NCBI GenBank assembly: GCA_002428495.1
Contig: DIWR01000003.1
Coordinates: 1 to 9,306, forward strand
Reading direction: 5' to 3'
Origin: Synergistaceae bacterium UBA6101
GTDB lineage: Bacteria; Synergistota; Synergistia; Synergistales; Synergistaceae
Length of the DNA stretch: 9,306 nt
Position numbers and translations under genes: made by a program. This document shows, piece after piece, positions 1-6,838 of the stretch (position 1 is its first letter; every line of letters starts with the position of its first letter). The notes beneath the pieces are model-generated. The model saw only the letters and a program-made list of their open reading frames with translations. It was not told the origin of the DNA and made no database searches.

Positions 1-20
1 GTGACATTTTCCCTGATCAT
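1..20 (-). CDS. Start of an unidentified downstream gene (partial, cut by window edge)
   Basis: Only about seven codons are visible, reading M-I-R-E-N-V and then running off the window. The ATG at 20-18 lies 7 nt after an AAAGG Shine-Dalgarno (plus positions 28-32). Another in-frame ATG at 26-24 is only 1 nt from that site and so is less likely. The start is 23 bp past the stop of the PpiD/SurA-like gene on the same strand, so co-transcription is likely. An opening of this kind occurs in YggS-type PLP-binding proteins among others, but seven residues cannot identify a family and I assign none. Confidence 0.4.
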
Positions 21-43
21 TGACATACCTTTAATAGGGCTTG

Positions 44-1084
44 TTACTGCGTATCTTCAGATTTTACCTCTGTTTTTACGTCGGCCGATGCCGGAGCAGG
101 GAAGATTTCGGGATCAAGGATCTTTATCTTTGCCCTGGAAAGAAGCTCCTCATAAAACTCCTGTTGTTTCCCCTGAACTTTCTGGTTTTTTATCATCGCA
201 ACTACATCTGCACTTACTTCATTGTAGCTCAGCTGTTTTTCCGCCTCTTTGCTCCGTTTTACCGCAACATAAGAATCACTGCTGGTAACAGGCATAACAG
301 GCGAGACTTTGTTGAGCGGGAGATCTTTCAGAGCAGCAAGTGAATCGGCCATCATCTGTTCTGTTATAAGCACAGGTTTATCGTAAGGCGTCGATGACAT
401 TATGTCAGCTTTGTGCTGATCCATGACCTTATCCCAGCCTTCTCCGCCTTCGATCGACTTCTGAGCAAGCCTGGCGGCTTCGTTGCTCTTGAAAGTAGCT
501 ATATTTACCTTAAATCCTGCAGGCTGTTTATAGAGGAAGGTCTTGGTTGAGTCATAGAACTTGCGCGCTTCATCATCAGGCACATTTATCTCAGCAGCAA
601 GCGCATCCATAATTTTTTTCTGTGATATCTGCTTTTTGATATCTGACTTTACCTGAGCTTCTGTTATTTCTGAGCGCTCCATGAACGCTTTGAACTCTTC
701 CCTTGTGGGATAGCTGTCCATTATGTTTGTATAAGCCTCATCTATCTCAACCTCAGTCACTTTGATATTGCGGCTTTTGATCTCTTTTTCGAGTTCAGCC
801 TCTATCGCTGTGCTGTCCAGAATGGCTTTTCTCATAAAAGGAATATCCGCAGAAGTGACCTCCCTTTCTGAACCAAGCTGTTCAGCAAGCTGCATCGTTC
901 CTTTTTCTATGTCAGAACGCATAACATCTTTCCCGTTTACCTCAGCAACAGCATAATCCCTCTGACTGTCCCCTCTCTTTCCGGAGCGGGCATAGAGCCC
1001 ATAACCGGCAAAGATGGAAATCACAAACAAAACTATTACAGCTATCATTATTGCCTTAACGCGTGATCTTAGATACCTCAACAA
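44..1084 (-). CDS. Membrane-anchored PpiD/SurA-like periplasmic chaperone with degenerate parvulin region
   Basis: The 346-residue protein starts with a basic stretch (residues 1-10, four Arg/Lys) and one hydrophobic helix (about 11-31), with no signal-peptidase site that I can see. This suggests an inner-membrane anchor with the rest in the periplasm, as in PpiD. Residues 44-170 fit a SurA/PpiD N-terminal chaperone domain, opening with a V-A-E-V-N-G-K motif. Residues about 188-282 have the outline of a parvulin domain (K-S-N-E-A-A-R-L-A, then D-L-P-L-N-K-V-S-P-V) but lack the usual His-Ile-Leu motif at its first strand, so isomerase activity is doubtful. The C-terminus is a hydrophilic Ala/Lys/Glu tail. 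The start is TTG, 10 nt after an AAGGAGG-type site; no other start in the N-terminal region fits. Known role of the family: holding or folding secreted and outer-membrane proteins. It lies 216 bp after ribF and may be transcribed separately. Confidence 0.75.
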   Translation of the reverse strand: MLRYLRSRVKAIMIAVIVLFVISIFAGYGLYARSGKRGDSQRDYAVAEVNGKDVMRSDIEKGTMQLAEQLGSEREVTSADIPFMRKAILDSTAIEAELEKEIKSRNIKVTEVEIDEAYTNIMDSYPTREEFKAFMERSEITEAQVKSDIKKQISQKKIMDALAAEINVPDDEARKFYDSTKTFLYKQPAGFKVNIATFKSNEAARLAQKSIEGGEGWDKVMDQHKADIMSSTPYDKPVLITEQMMADSLAALKDLPLNKVSPVMPVTSSDSYVAVKRSKEAEKQLSYNEVSADVVAMIKNQKVQGKQQEFYEELLSRAKIKILDPEIFPAPASADVKTEVKSEDTQ

Positions 1085-1093
1085 GGAAAATCG

Positions 1094-1101
1094 TCCTCCT
1101 T
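1094..1101 (-). promoter_or_regulatory. Shine-Dalgarno supporting the TTG start of the PpiD/SurA-like gene
   Basis: AAGGAGGA on the minus strand is a near-perfect anti-16S complement 10 nt before the TTG at 1084-1082. A second TTG follows directly but is 13 nt away. No ATG or GTG is in frame upstream, so the rare TTG start is the best choice. Confidence 0.7.
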
Positions 1102-1119
1102 CAATTAAAAAGCCTGAGT

Positions 1120-1161
1120 GCGGCAGAAAACGTGCCGCGGGATTCTATTGGTAATCTATTG
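1120..1161. repeat. Intergenic hairpin-bearing repeat, copy A
   Basis: The 42-bp unit has a 6-bp inverted stem (GCGGCA 1120-1125, TGCCGC 1133-1138, 7-nt loop), then G-GATTCTATTGGTAATC-T-ATTG. Its 30-bp core (1132-1161) matches copy B (1205-1234) at 28 of 30 positions. The loop sequence differs between copies while stem and tail are kept. It lies in the gap between ribF and the PpiD/SurA-like gene. Confidence 0.8.
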
Positions 1162-1178
1162 GCAATCGGTTGCAAATC
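1146..1178. repeat. Degenerate 11-bp tandem repeat, three units
   Basis: Plus-strand units are TATTGGTAATC (1146-1156), TATTGGCAATC (1157-1167) and GGTTGCAAATC (1168-1178). The first two differ at one base; the third is more diverged. The first unit is shared with the larger intergenic repeat, so the array may have grown from its tail. Confidence 0.65.
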
Positions 1179-1192
1179 AGTTGTTAGGAGCT

Positions 1193-1234
1193 GCGGCAAT
1201 GGCTGTGCCGCGAGATTCTATTGGTAATCAATTG
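1193..1234. repeat. Intergenic hairpin-bearing repeat, copy B
   Basis: This copy has the same layout as copy A, offset by exactly 73 bp: GCGGCA (1193-1198), a 7-nt loop, TGCCGC (1206-1211), then the ATTCTATTGGTAATC tail. A TTAGGA hexamer follows each copy at nearly matching distance (1184-1189 and 1260-1265), hinting at an old tandem duplication of about 73-76 bp rather than two insertions. Confidence 0.8.
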
Positions 1235-1235
1235 C

Positions 1236-1254
1236 GCTATTGACTCCCGCGGCA
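1236..1254 (-). repeat. Partial inverted third copy of the intergenic repeat
   Basis: Read on the minus strand, this stretch starts TGCCGCGGGA like copy A and matches it at about 14 of 19 positions. With copy B it forms a 49-bp imperfect palindrome (1206-1254). In RNA made in the ribF direction its end stem is 10 bp (nine Watson-Crick pairs plus one G-U). No T-run follows, so it does not look like an intrinsic terminator. Confidence 0.55.
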
Positions 1255-1300
1255 GCAATTTAGGACACGGTGACAATAATACGTCAGCTACGCCCTCATG

Positions 1301-2227
1301 TCAAAGAATAAGCTTCGCAAACCTATCAAGCTGCGCTGCTGAGCTTTTCATATAATCGGCTGCTTTGGCTTTGGCGTGCCTTATGTCTTTTTTAAGCTGC
1401 TGTACAAGGGAATCAGCACCGGCAAATTTCATCTCTTCCCTGTTTCTGGAAACGATGTGCAGCGTTATTGTCTTTTCGTAAAGATCTCCGTCAAAACCAA
1501 CGACATGAGCTTCACAGTGCAGTCCTCTCGACCCTTCAAAAGTAGGGTTATATCCAATATTAATGGCAACGGGATGCCATTTCCCATTTATGTGGGAAAT
1601 CCCTGCATAGCTTCCCCTGGCCGGATAGATCTTATTGGGCCTCACAGAGAGGTTTGCTGTCGGGAATCCAAGCACTTTGCCCCTTCCGTCGCCTTTAATG
1701 ACTTTACTTTGTATCATAAAGGGATAACCGAGCATCTCACAGGCAGACTCGACCTGGCCTCTCAGGACAGCCTCTCTGACAGAGGTGCTGCTTACTATGC
1801 CGCCGTTAAGCCTGTATGAACCAATAACATCAAAAGACCAGCCGCGTTCTTCGCAAAGTTCTGCGAGGAGTTCCGGAGTTCCTATCCTGGCTCTTCCAAA
1901 GCGGAAATTCTCTCCTATCACAAGCCCGTCTATCGATACCCTCTTGGCAATATGGTCCAAAAAATCAGCCGGAAGCATGTCCGCAAGGGTGATGTTGAAA
2001 GGAACTTTGTCCGCAACAGGTATGCCGAGGTATTTTATCAGCATGTCTCTCTCTTCCGGAGTGAACAGGAGTTTGAATGTGTCTTTATTGAAGACCATCT
2101 GGGGATGTCCCTCAAAAGTAATGACTCCCCATCCTGTACCCGTTTTTGCGGCACGTTCTTTAGCCGTCTCAAGCAGACGCTGATGACCAAGATGAAAACC
2201 GTCAAAGGCTCCTAGTGCAAAAATCAT
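1301..2227 (-). CDS. ribF: Bifunctional riboflavin kinase / FAD synthetase
   Basis: RibF phosphorylates riboflavin to FMN and then adenylates it to FAD in the cytoplasm. The N-terminal FAD synthetase half shows the nucleotidyltransferase motif G-A-F-D-G-F-H-L-G-H (residues 6-15), G-E-N-F-R-F-G (105-111) and S-S-T-S-V-R-E-A-V (146-154). The riboflavin kinase half shows G-R-G-K-V-L-G-F-P-T-A-N-L (181-193), N-I-G-Y-N-P-T-F (223-230) and a likely catalytic Glu239 in C-E-A-H. The 308-residue length is normal. The start is short: the protein begins right at the first strand of the nucleotidyltransferase fold, without the dozen or so leading residues common in RibF. An in-frame stop lies just upstream, so no longer ATG/GTG/TTG version exists. 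AGGAG sits 8 nt before the ATG, inside truB, and the truB stop is 1 nt away (TGAAATG), favouring coupled translation. Confidence 0.96.
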   Translation of the reverse strand: MIFALGAFDGFHLGHQRLLETAKERAAKTGTGWGVITFEGHPQMVFNKDTFKLLFTPEERDMLIKYLGIPVADKVPFNITLADMLPADFLDHIAKRVSIDGLVIGENFRFGRARIGTPELLAELCEERGWSFDVIGSYRLNGGIVSSTSVREAVLRGQVESACEMLGYPFMIQSKVIKGDGRGKVLGFPTANLSVRPNKIYPARGSYAGISHINGKWHPVAINIGYNPTFEGSRGLHCEAHVVGFDGDLYEKTITLHIVSRNREEMKFAGADSLVQQLKKDIRHAKAKAADYMKSSAAQLDRFAKLIL

Positions 2228-2228
2228 T

Positions 2229-3155
2229 TCAATTGCTCCTGTCGTTGATTATATTGACTGCAGGCAAAAGATCGTATGATTTGCCATGATCTTTGAATTT
2301 ACAGATGGAAAATATCTTTTCAGATCTTACTATCATGTTCCCGGAAGTGCTTGAGTATCTTGCAAAGTTCTCTCTTTTCAGCCTATGCAGAGAGATGTGC
2401 TGACCGCTTATAAGTCTCTCCGCCTCTTCTTCCCCGCAAAGGTAAGATGCCGCGGCAGGACAAACGCTTTCAAGGGGAATTACTTTTTTTGCCAGATCCT
2501 CTTTGCTGATCTCTTCCAATAACGCTGCATCCAAAGCGTTATCCAGTTCAAAGGGCCCGCAGCTTAACCTTTTAAGCTCGCTCACGTGTGCTCCACAGCC
2601 AAGGATCTGTCCCATATCCCTTACAAAGCTTCTTATATAGGTGCCTTTCCTGCAGTTTATCCGGAAAGAAACTTTGCAGTCATCCGATATTTCGCTTGTT
2701 CTTGAAGAAAAAGCAAAAAAAACTGGCTTCTTTTCGATATGGACATCATGTCCCTCTCTTGCAAGTTCGTGTGCTCTCCGTCCGTCAACGTGGACGGCAG
2801 ATATATCCGGCGGGGCCTGCATCCTCCAGCCCAAAAAAGAAGGAAGAGCCAGATCAATATCTTTTTCTTTGATATTTTTACAGCCATTCCTGCGGATGAT
2901 CTCGCCCGATGCATCGTCGGTAGATGTTTCAACACCCAGGCATGCAACAGTCTCATAAGACTTCGGCATATCCATGACAAAATTACTGAGCCTGGTCGCA
3001 GCGCCTATAAGGATAATAAGAAGACCGGAGGCTGTGGAATCAAGTGTGCCTCCGTGTCCGACTTTAGTTTTTCTGCCAAGTTTATTGCGCACCAGCTCTA
3101 CACATTTTGTGCTGCGCATCTCTGTCGGCTTATTTAAGAGCAGAAGCCCTGTCAT
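2229..3155 (-). CDS. truB: tRNA pseudouridine(55) synthase TruB
   Basis: TruB converts U55 in the T-loop of nearly all elongator tRNAs to pseudouridine and also helps tRNA fold. The catalytic motif G-H-G-G-T-L-D-S-T-A places the nucleophilic aspartate at residue 39. The K-S-Y-E-T-V motif (65-70) supplies the conserved active-site tyrosine (Tyr67). The motif P-P-D-I-S-A-V-H-V-D-G-R-R-A-H-E-L-A (115-132) and R-K-G-T-Y-I-R-S with G-C-G-A-H (169-190) complete the family pattern. Residues from about 225 form the C-terminal RNA-binding region. The 308-residue length is typical. The start overlaps the end of the DHH gene by 26 bp, with GGAG about 10 nt upstream. One small oddity is isoleucine at 118, where relatives usually carry an aromatic residue. 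Confidence 0.96.
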   Translation of the reverse strand: MTGLLLLNKPTEMRSTKCVELVRNKLGRKTKVGHGGTLDSTASGLLIILIGAATRLSNFVMDMPKSYETVACLGVETSTDDASGEIIRRNGCKNIKEKDIDLALPSFLGWRMQAPPDISAVHVDGRRAHELAREGHDVHIEKKPVFFAFSSRTSEISDDCKVSFRINCRKGTYIRSFVRDMGQILGCGAHVSELKRLSCGPFELDNALDAALLEEISKEDLAKKVIPLESVCPAAASYLCGEEEAERLISGQHISLHRLKRENFARYSSTSGNMIVRSEKIFSICKFKDHGKSYDLLPAVNIINDRSN

Positions 3156-4128
3156 CGATATATTTCTCCGCTTCTGCCTTTACTGCAGCGACAACATCCT
3201 GAAAATTACCCTCGATCTTTGCTCCGGCAGCCTGAAGATGGCCGCCGCCGCCGAATACAGACGCTATATCTCTGGCTGAGTATGGAGTTTTAGTCCTTAT
3301 GCTGACCTTATTTTCACCATTTGCTTCGGTCATGAACAGTGCAACCCTTACGCCTGTGATCTTAAGCAGTTTATTAACAAGACCATCGACTGCGCTTGAA
3401 TCAGCTCCTGCCTCTTCGAAATCTTCCTTCTTCAGCCAGAAGAGGGCTCCTCTGCCGTTAGAAAACATCTCTGTTCTCATTAAGGCCTGCCCCCAGAGTT
3501 TAAGTATCGAGGGCTTCATGTCTTCATTTACATATTCATCTATCACAGCAGGCTTTACTCCTGCTTCAAGAAGCCTCGCAGCACATAGATGGCTCCTTGC
3601 TGTGGTAGTTCCGAACCTGAAATTTCCGTTGTCGGTCGATAGCCCTGTATAGAGGCAGATCGCCTCCTCCTCTTCAATGCCCCATCCGCCTTCAATAAGC
3701 AGCTCAGTGATCAACTCTGCAGATGCGGAGACATCAGGATCCACCAGATTAAGCTTACAGTAAAGATGGTTGTCGCCATGATGATCGATGTTTACGCTGT
3801 CCGCAACGGAAAGCACTTCTTTAAGGCCCGGCATGCTCCTTGCCGCTGTGCTGGTGTCAACGCAGATCATAAGGGCATTTTTGATGTCCTCTTCAACGAT
3901 CACTTTGCAGCACTCGAAGTCGTGGTAATAGGGAAGGAACCTGTATCTTTCAGGAATAGGATCCCTTCCCATCACCCTGACTTTTTTCCCCAGCCTCTTT
4001 CCGAGTGAATAGAGGGCAAGACCGCATCCCATTGTGTCCCCGTCAGGATTTTCATGACATAAGATCACCCATTTGTCACTTGAACTAAATTTTTTTATGA
4101 CCTCTCTCATGACTGCCATATCCATCAT
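3130..4128 (-). CDS. nrnA: DHH/DHHA1 phosphoesterase, NrnA type (oligoribonuclease / pAp phosphatase)
   Basis: This cytoplasmic Mn-dependent phosphoesterase of the NrnA branch degrades 2-5 nt RNAs and dephosphorylates 3'-phosphoadenosine 5'-phosphate in studied relatives. The DHH motifs are all present: H-E-N-P-D-G-D (25-31), V-D-T-S-T (90-94, metal-binding Asp91), I-D-H-H (114-117) and S-T-D-N-G-N-F-R (164-171). The C-terminal DHHA1 domain ends with G-G-G-G-H-L-Q-A-A-G-A (293-303), which binds substrate. The length of 332 is normal. The gene shares one base with rbfA (TGATG stop/start), and AGGAG lies 7 nt before the first ATG; an in-frame ATG directly after it is a possible alternative. DHH genes between rbfA and truB are common in such clusters. 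The exact substrate here is inferred from family and context. Confidence 0.93.
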   Translation of the reverse strand: MMDMAVMREVIKKFSSSDKWVILCHENPDGDTMGCGLALYSLGKRLGKKVRVMGRDPIPERYRFLPYYHDFECCKVIVEEDIKNALMICVDTSTAARSMPGLKEVLSVADSVNIDHHGDNHLYCKLNLVDPDVSASAELITELLIEGGWGIEEEEAICLYTGLSTDNGNFRFGTTTARSHLCAARLLEAGVKPAVIDEYVNEDMKPSILKLWGQALMRTEMFSNGRGALFWLKKEDFEEAGADSSAVDGLVNKLLKITGVRVALFMTEANGENKVSIRTKTPYSARDIASVFGGGGHLQAAGAKIEGNFQDVVAAVKAEAEKYIDDRASALK

Positions 4129-4499
4129 CAGTTTTCTCCTGAAGACTTTTTTTCTGCATCCATGGCGGCTACTTTGTCAAGCAGTTCCTCCATCGCTCTG
4201 GCTTTGGCTTCCGAGTCATCGTAGACAAAGTGGAGTTCAGGTATGGTACGCAGATGCATATCTTTTCCAAGCATAGACCTTATCTGTCCTGCCGTGGAGT
4301 CAAGCGCCTTCTGTATCTCATCCTTGCGGTCCATGTCTATAAGGGTATAAAAGACCTTGGCGAAGCTCAGGTCTTTCGATGTGCTTACCTTTGTCAGGAT
4401 CGCATCCTTTACGTTATCTTTCTTTATCCGGATCTGAAGTATCTCAGAAATTGCCCTTAAAAATTCTTTGTTTATACGGGCGATCCTATAAGTCACCAT
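4128..4499 (-). CDS. rbfA: 30S ribosome-binding factor RbfA
   Basis: RbfA is a small KH-like protein that binds immature 30S subunits near the 5' helix of 16S rRNA and is needed for late maturation and cold growth. The 123 residues open with M-V-T-Y-R-I-A-R-I-N-K-E, as the family does. The later block A-G-Q-I-R-S-M-L-G-K with L-R-T-I-P-E-L-H-F-V-Y-D-D-S (70-96) is the KH-like core signature. A frame two codons longer would start on TTG at 4505-4503, but that is only 3 nt from the GGGAGG site, whereas the ATG at 4499-4497 is 9 nt away; I use the ATG. The gene overlaps the end of ylxP by 14 bp and its TGA shares a base with the next ATG. Confidence 0.95.
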   Translation of the reverse strand: MVTYRIARINKEFLRAISEILQIRIKKDNVKDAILTKVSTSKDLSFAKVFYTLIDMDRKDEIQKALDSTAGQIRSMLGKDMHLRTIPELHFVYDDSEAKARAMEELLDKVAAMDAEKKSSGEN

Positions 4500-4797
4500 A
4501 GGCAAAAACCTCCCAAGTGAAACGTACTATCTCAAACTCACCTTCCGCTTCCCTTCTTGCCAGGAAACTCTCCAGGTTCCTGAGTCTTTCTTCAAGCTCA
4601 GATGGAGAGGAACCTGCCGCAACAAAACCCAGCTCTGCGTCCTGCCATTTGTCTGCAGGCCCCAGGTCTGAGGAAGAGAGGCTGAAACGGTTTCGCACTC
4701 CGTCCAGTACAGACCGGACGACTTGCCTTCGTTCCTTAAGGCTTCCCGCGCAAGGCAGCCTCAAAGAACACTCGGCGACTCCTATCCAGAAAGGCAT
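4486..4797 (-). CDS. ylxP: DUF503 / YlxP family protein
   Basis: This 103-residue protein belongs to the small DUF503 family, found in the infB-rbfA interval in many bacteria. Recognisable parts are the opening strand (F-W-I-G-V-A-E-C-S-L-R-L-P), S-L-K-E-R-R-Q-V-V-R-S-V-L-D-G-V-R-N-R-F (19-38), which is the family hallmark, and W-Q-D-A-E-L-G-F-V-A (51-60). Its molecular role is not settled; its constant position between IF-2 and RbfA points to ribosome biogenesis or initiation, which is inference. The AAGGAG site (4804-4809) overlaps the infB stop codon and lies 6 nt before the ATG, so translation is probably coupled to infB. Confidence 0.9.
   Translation of the reverse strand: MPFWIGVAECSLRLPCAGSLKERRQVVRSVLDGVRNRFSLSSSDLGPADKWQDAELGFVAAGSSPSELEERLRNLESFLARREAEGEFEIVRFTWEVFAYGDL
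4509..4514 (-). promoter_or_regulatory. Shine-Dalgarno deciding the rbfA start
   Basis: GGGAGG on the minus strand, inside ylxP, is 9 nt from ATG 4499-4497 and 3 nt from TTG 4505-4503. The spacing selects the ATG. Confidence 0.7.
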
Positions 4798-4807
4798 TTT
4801 CTGCTCC

Positions 4808-6838
4808 TTAATCCAGAGTCTTCTTTTCCTTTACTATTTCGTAAGCCTCGATCACGTCTCCAACACGGAAATCCTGGAACTTTTCAAAGCTGAGACCGCA
4901 TTCGTTGCCTGAGCGGATCTCCCTTACGTCATCCTTGAAATGCTTGAGGCTTGAAAGCTCTCCGTTCCAGAAGACCACTCCGTCACGGATAAGGCGCACC
5001 TTGGCGTTTCTCCGCAAAAGACCTTCCATGACCCGGCAACCGGCAATGTTTCCGATCTTGGGAACCTTGAACATCTCCCTTATCTCTGCCGTTCCGAGTG
5101 TGTTTTCACGAAGTTCGGGGGCAAGCATACCCTCCATGGCTGCATGGACATCGTCCAGCATGTCATAAATGACCTGATAGAGTCTTATCTGCACCCCTTC
5201 TGCTTCGGAGATCTTCTTTGCATTGCTGTCAGGCCTGACGTTGAATCCAACGATGATGGCGTTGGAAGCCGATGCAAGCATGACATCGGATTCAGATATC
5301 CTTCCGACTCCTTCGTGTACTATGTTTACAGTTACAGCATCAGTGTTCATCTTCATAAGTGAGGAGTGGAAGGCCTCAAGTGAACCCTGGACGTCCGTCT
5401 TGAGGACTATGCGGAGCTGCGGGACTTCTTCCGTCTGCATCTTCTCATAAAGTTCTTCAAGGGTAAGCCTCTTTGACTTGCTCTGATCCATCTCCCTGCG
5501 CTCAAACTCGTAGTGCGACATTATATCGCGTGCTTCACGTTCTGAGCCGATGACCGAGAACTTTTCGCCGGGCTGAGGCACGTTTTCCAGCCCAAGGATC
5601 TCAACAGGCATGCTGGGACCGGCGCTGTCAACATTCCGGCCGGAATCATCTATCATTGCCCTTATTTTTCCCCAGGCAGTTTCTGTGTGGATAATGTTTC
5701 CGCGGCGAAGCGTCCCGTTCTGCACGATGACAGTAGCGACGGGGCCCTTGCCCTTGTCGAGGTTCGCCTCTATGACAGTGCCTTCCGGCGCGGCGTTTGG
5801 GTCTGCCTTAAGTTCCTGCATCTCCGCGACCAGAATGACCATCTCGAGCAGCTGATCAACATTTATGCCGGTCTTGGCACCGACGTCGACCATGATCGTG
5901 TCACCGCCCCACTCCTCAGGAGCAAGTCCGTAATCGGAGAGCTGCTGGCGGACTCTTTCAGGCTTGGCTGCAGGTTTGTCTATCTTGTTGACTGCAACGA
6001 CTATAGGAACTCCGGCAGCCTTGGCATGGTTCATTGCCTCAATGGTCTGGGGCATTATGCCGTCATCTGCCGCAACTACCAGGATCGCTATGTCAGTCAC
6101 CTGAGCGCCCCTTGCGCGCATGGAGGTAAACGCCTCGTGTCCCGGGGTGTCGAGAAATACCAGCGTATTGCCTTGGTAATTGACCCTTGAGGCACCTATA
6201 TGCTGTGTGATGCCTCCGGCTTCCTTTTCAGTCACTCTTGTCTTCCTTATGTAGTCAAGAAGCGTCGTCTTGCCATGGTCAACGTGCCCCATGACAGTAA
6301 TGATAGGAGGCCTGAAAGGCAGATCCGAGGAGTCCTTCACTGCAGGATCCTTCCCCTTCTTTGACACTTTTTTGGGGGAAGGCTTCTTTTCTTCTTTTTT
6401 GGCGGCTTTTGTCTCAGATTTATCCTCAGCAGCCTTTATCTCTTCCTGTGTTCCGAAGACAAAGTGTTTCTCGAAGCCTTTTCCGAGGATCTCAAGTATC
6501 TTCTCGTCAGCAGCCACTGTTGCCGGGACCATAAGCCCCTCTGACATGAGGATCTTGACTGCGCTGCCCGGTTTTTCTCCAATGCTGGCGGCCACATCCG
6601 AAACTGAGGAGCCTTCGCTGACAGTTACGATCGGATATGTCGTTATGGCTTCGACAGCCTTTTTCTCTTCCGCATCTTTTCTTTTCTTAAGTTCTTCTTC
6701 GACAAGCAGGTAAACTTCTTCGTTGATAGAACTCATATGCGATTTGATATTGACCCCTATTTCAGTCAATAATTCCACCATCTCCGTATTGCTCATCTCA
6801 AACATTTTCGCGAGATTATAAACTCTGATTTTGCTCAT
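4808..6838 (-). CDS. infB: Translation initiation factor IF-2
   Basis: IF-2 is the GTPase that places initiator tRNA on the 30S subunit and promotes subunit joining. From the M-S-K start there are 676 residues. An IF2_N module (about 1-50) is followed by a charged linker and a second IF2_N module (about 68-128), then a Lys/Ala/Glu-rich linker (133-172). The G domain has G1 G-H-V-D-H-G-K-T (184-191), G2 G-G-I-T-Q-H-I-G (208-215), G3 D-T-P-G-H (230-234), G4 N-K-I-D (284-287) and G5 A-K-T-G (321-324). The C-terminal domains include V-P-K-I-G-N-I-A-G-C (592-601) and N-A-K-V-R-L-I-R-D-G (611-620). G5 is preceded by Gly320, where Ser is usual. A frame 29 codons longer exists, but ATG 6838-6836 lies 8 nt from AGGAG and begins the conserved K-I-R-V-Y-N-L-A-K. 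The start overlaps ylxQ by 23 bp. The N-terminal part is short compared with E. coli and similar in size to Firmicutes IF-2. Confidence 0.97.
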   Translation of the reverse strand: MSKIRVYNLAKMFEMSNTEMVELLTEIGVNIKSHMSSINEEVYLLVEEELKKRKDAEEKKAVEAITTYPIVTVSEGSSVSDVAASIGEKPGSAVKILMSEGLMVPATVAADEKILEILGKGFEKHFVFGTQEEIKAAEDKSETKAAKKEEKKPSPKKVSKKGKDPAVKDSSDLPFRPPIITVMGHVDHGKTTLLDYIRKTRVTEKEAGGITQHIGASRVNYQGNTLVFLDTPGHEAFTSMRARGAQVTDIAILVVAADDGIMPQTIEAMNHAKAAGVPIVVAVNKIDKPAAKPERVRQQLSDYGLAPEEWGGDTIMVDVGAKTGINVDQLLEMVILVAEMQELKADPNAAPEGTVIEANLDKGKGPVATVIVQNGTLRRGNIIHTETAWGKIRAMIDDSGRNVDSAGPSMPVEILGLENVPQPGEKFSVIGSEREARDIMSHYEFERREMDQSKSKRLTLEELYEKMQTEEVPQLRIVLKTDVQGSLEAFHSSLMKMNTDAVTVNIVHEGVGRISESDVMLASASNAIIVGFNVRPDSNAKKISEAEGVQIRLYQVIYDMLDDVHAAMEGMLAPELRENTLGTAEIREMFKVPKIGNIAGCRVMEGLLRRNAKVRLIRDGVVFWNGELSSLKHFKDDVREIRSGNECGLSFEKFQDFRVGDVIEAYEIVKEKKTLD

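Noticed and set aside
1..343. Two overlapping plus-strand open frames opposite the end of the chaperone gene
   Set aside because: Both are antisense to a gene with clear domain structure and lack recognisable features.
1106..1138. Possible intrinsic terminator before the chaperone gene (stem followed by TTTTT)
   Set aside because: The T-run is 8 nt past the stem and the stem is only 6 bp; it does not meet the usual geometry.
1271..1276. TTGTCA as a -35 box for the chaperone gene
   Set aside because: No -10-like hexamer occurs 16-18 nt downstream on the minus strand.
5633..5646. Perfect 14-bp palindrome ATTCCGGCCGGAAT
   Set aside because: It lies within conserved IF-2 coding sequence and is explained by codons; no other copy was noticed nearby.
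5687..6190. 167-codon plus-strand open frame opposite infB
   Set aside because: It is a complement of the conserved IF-2 G domain with no Shine-Dalgarno or family signature; a shadow frame.
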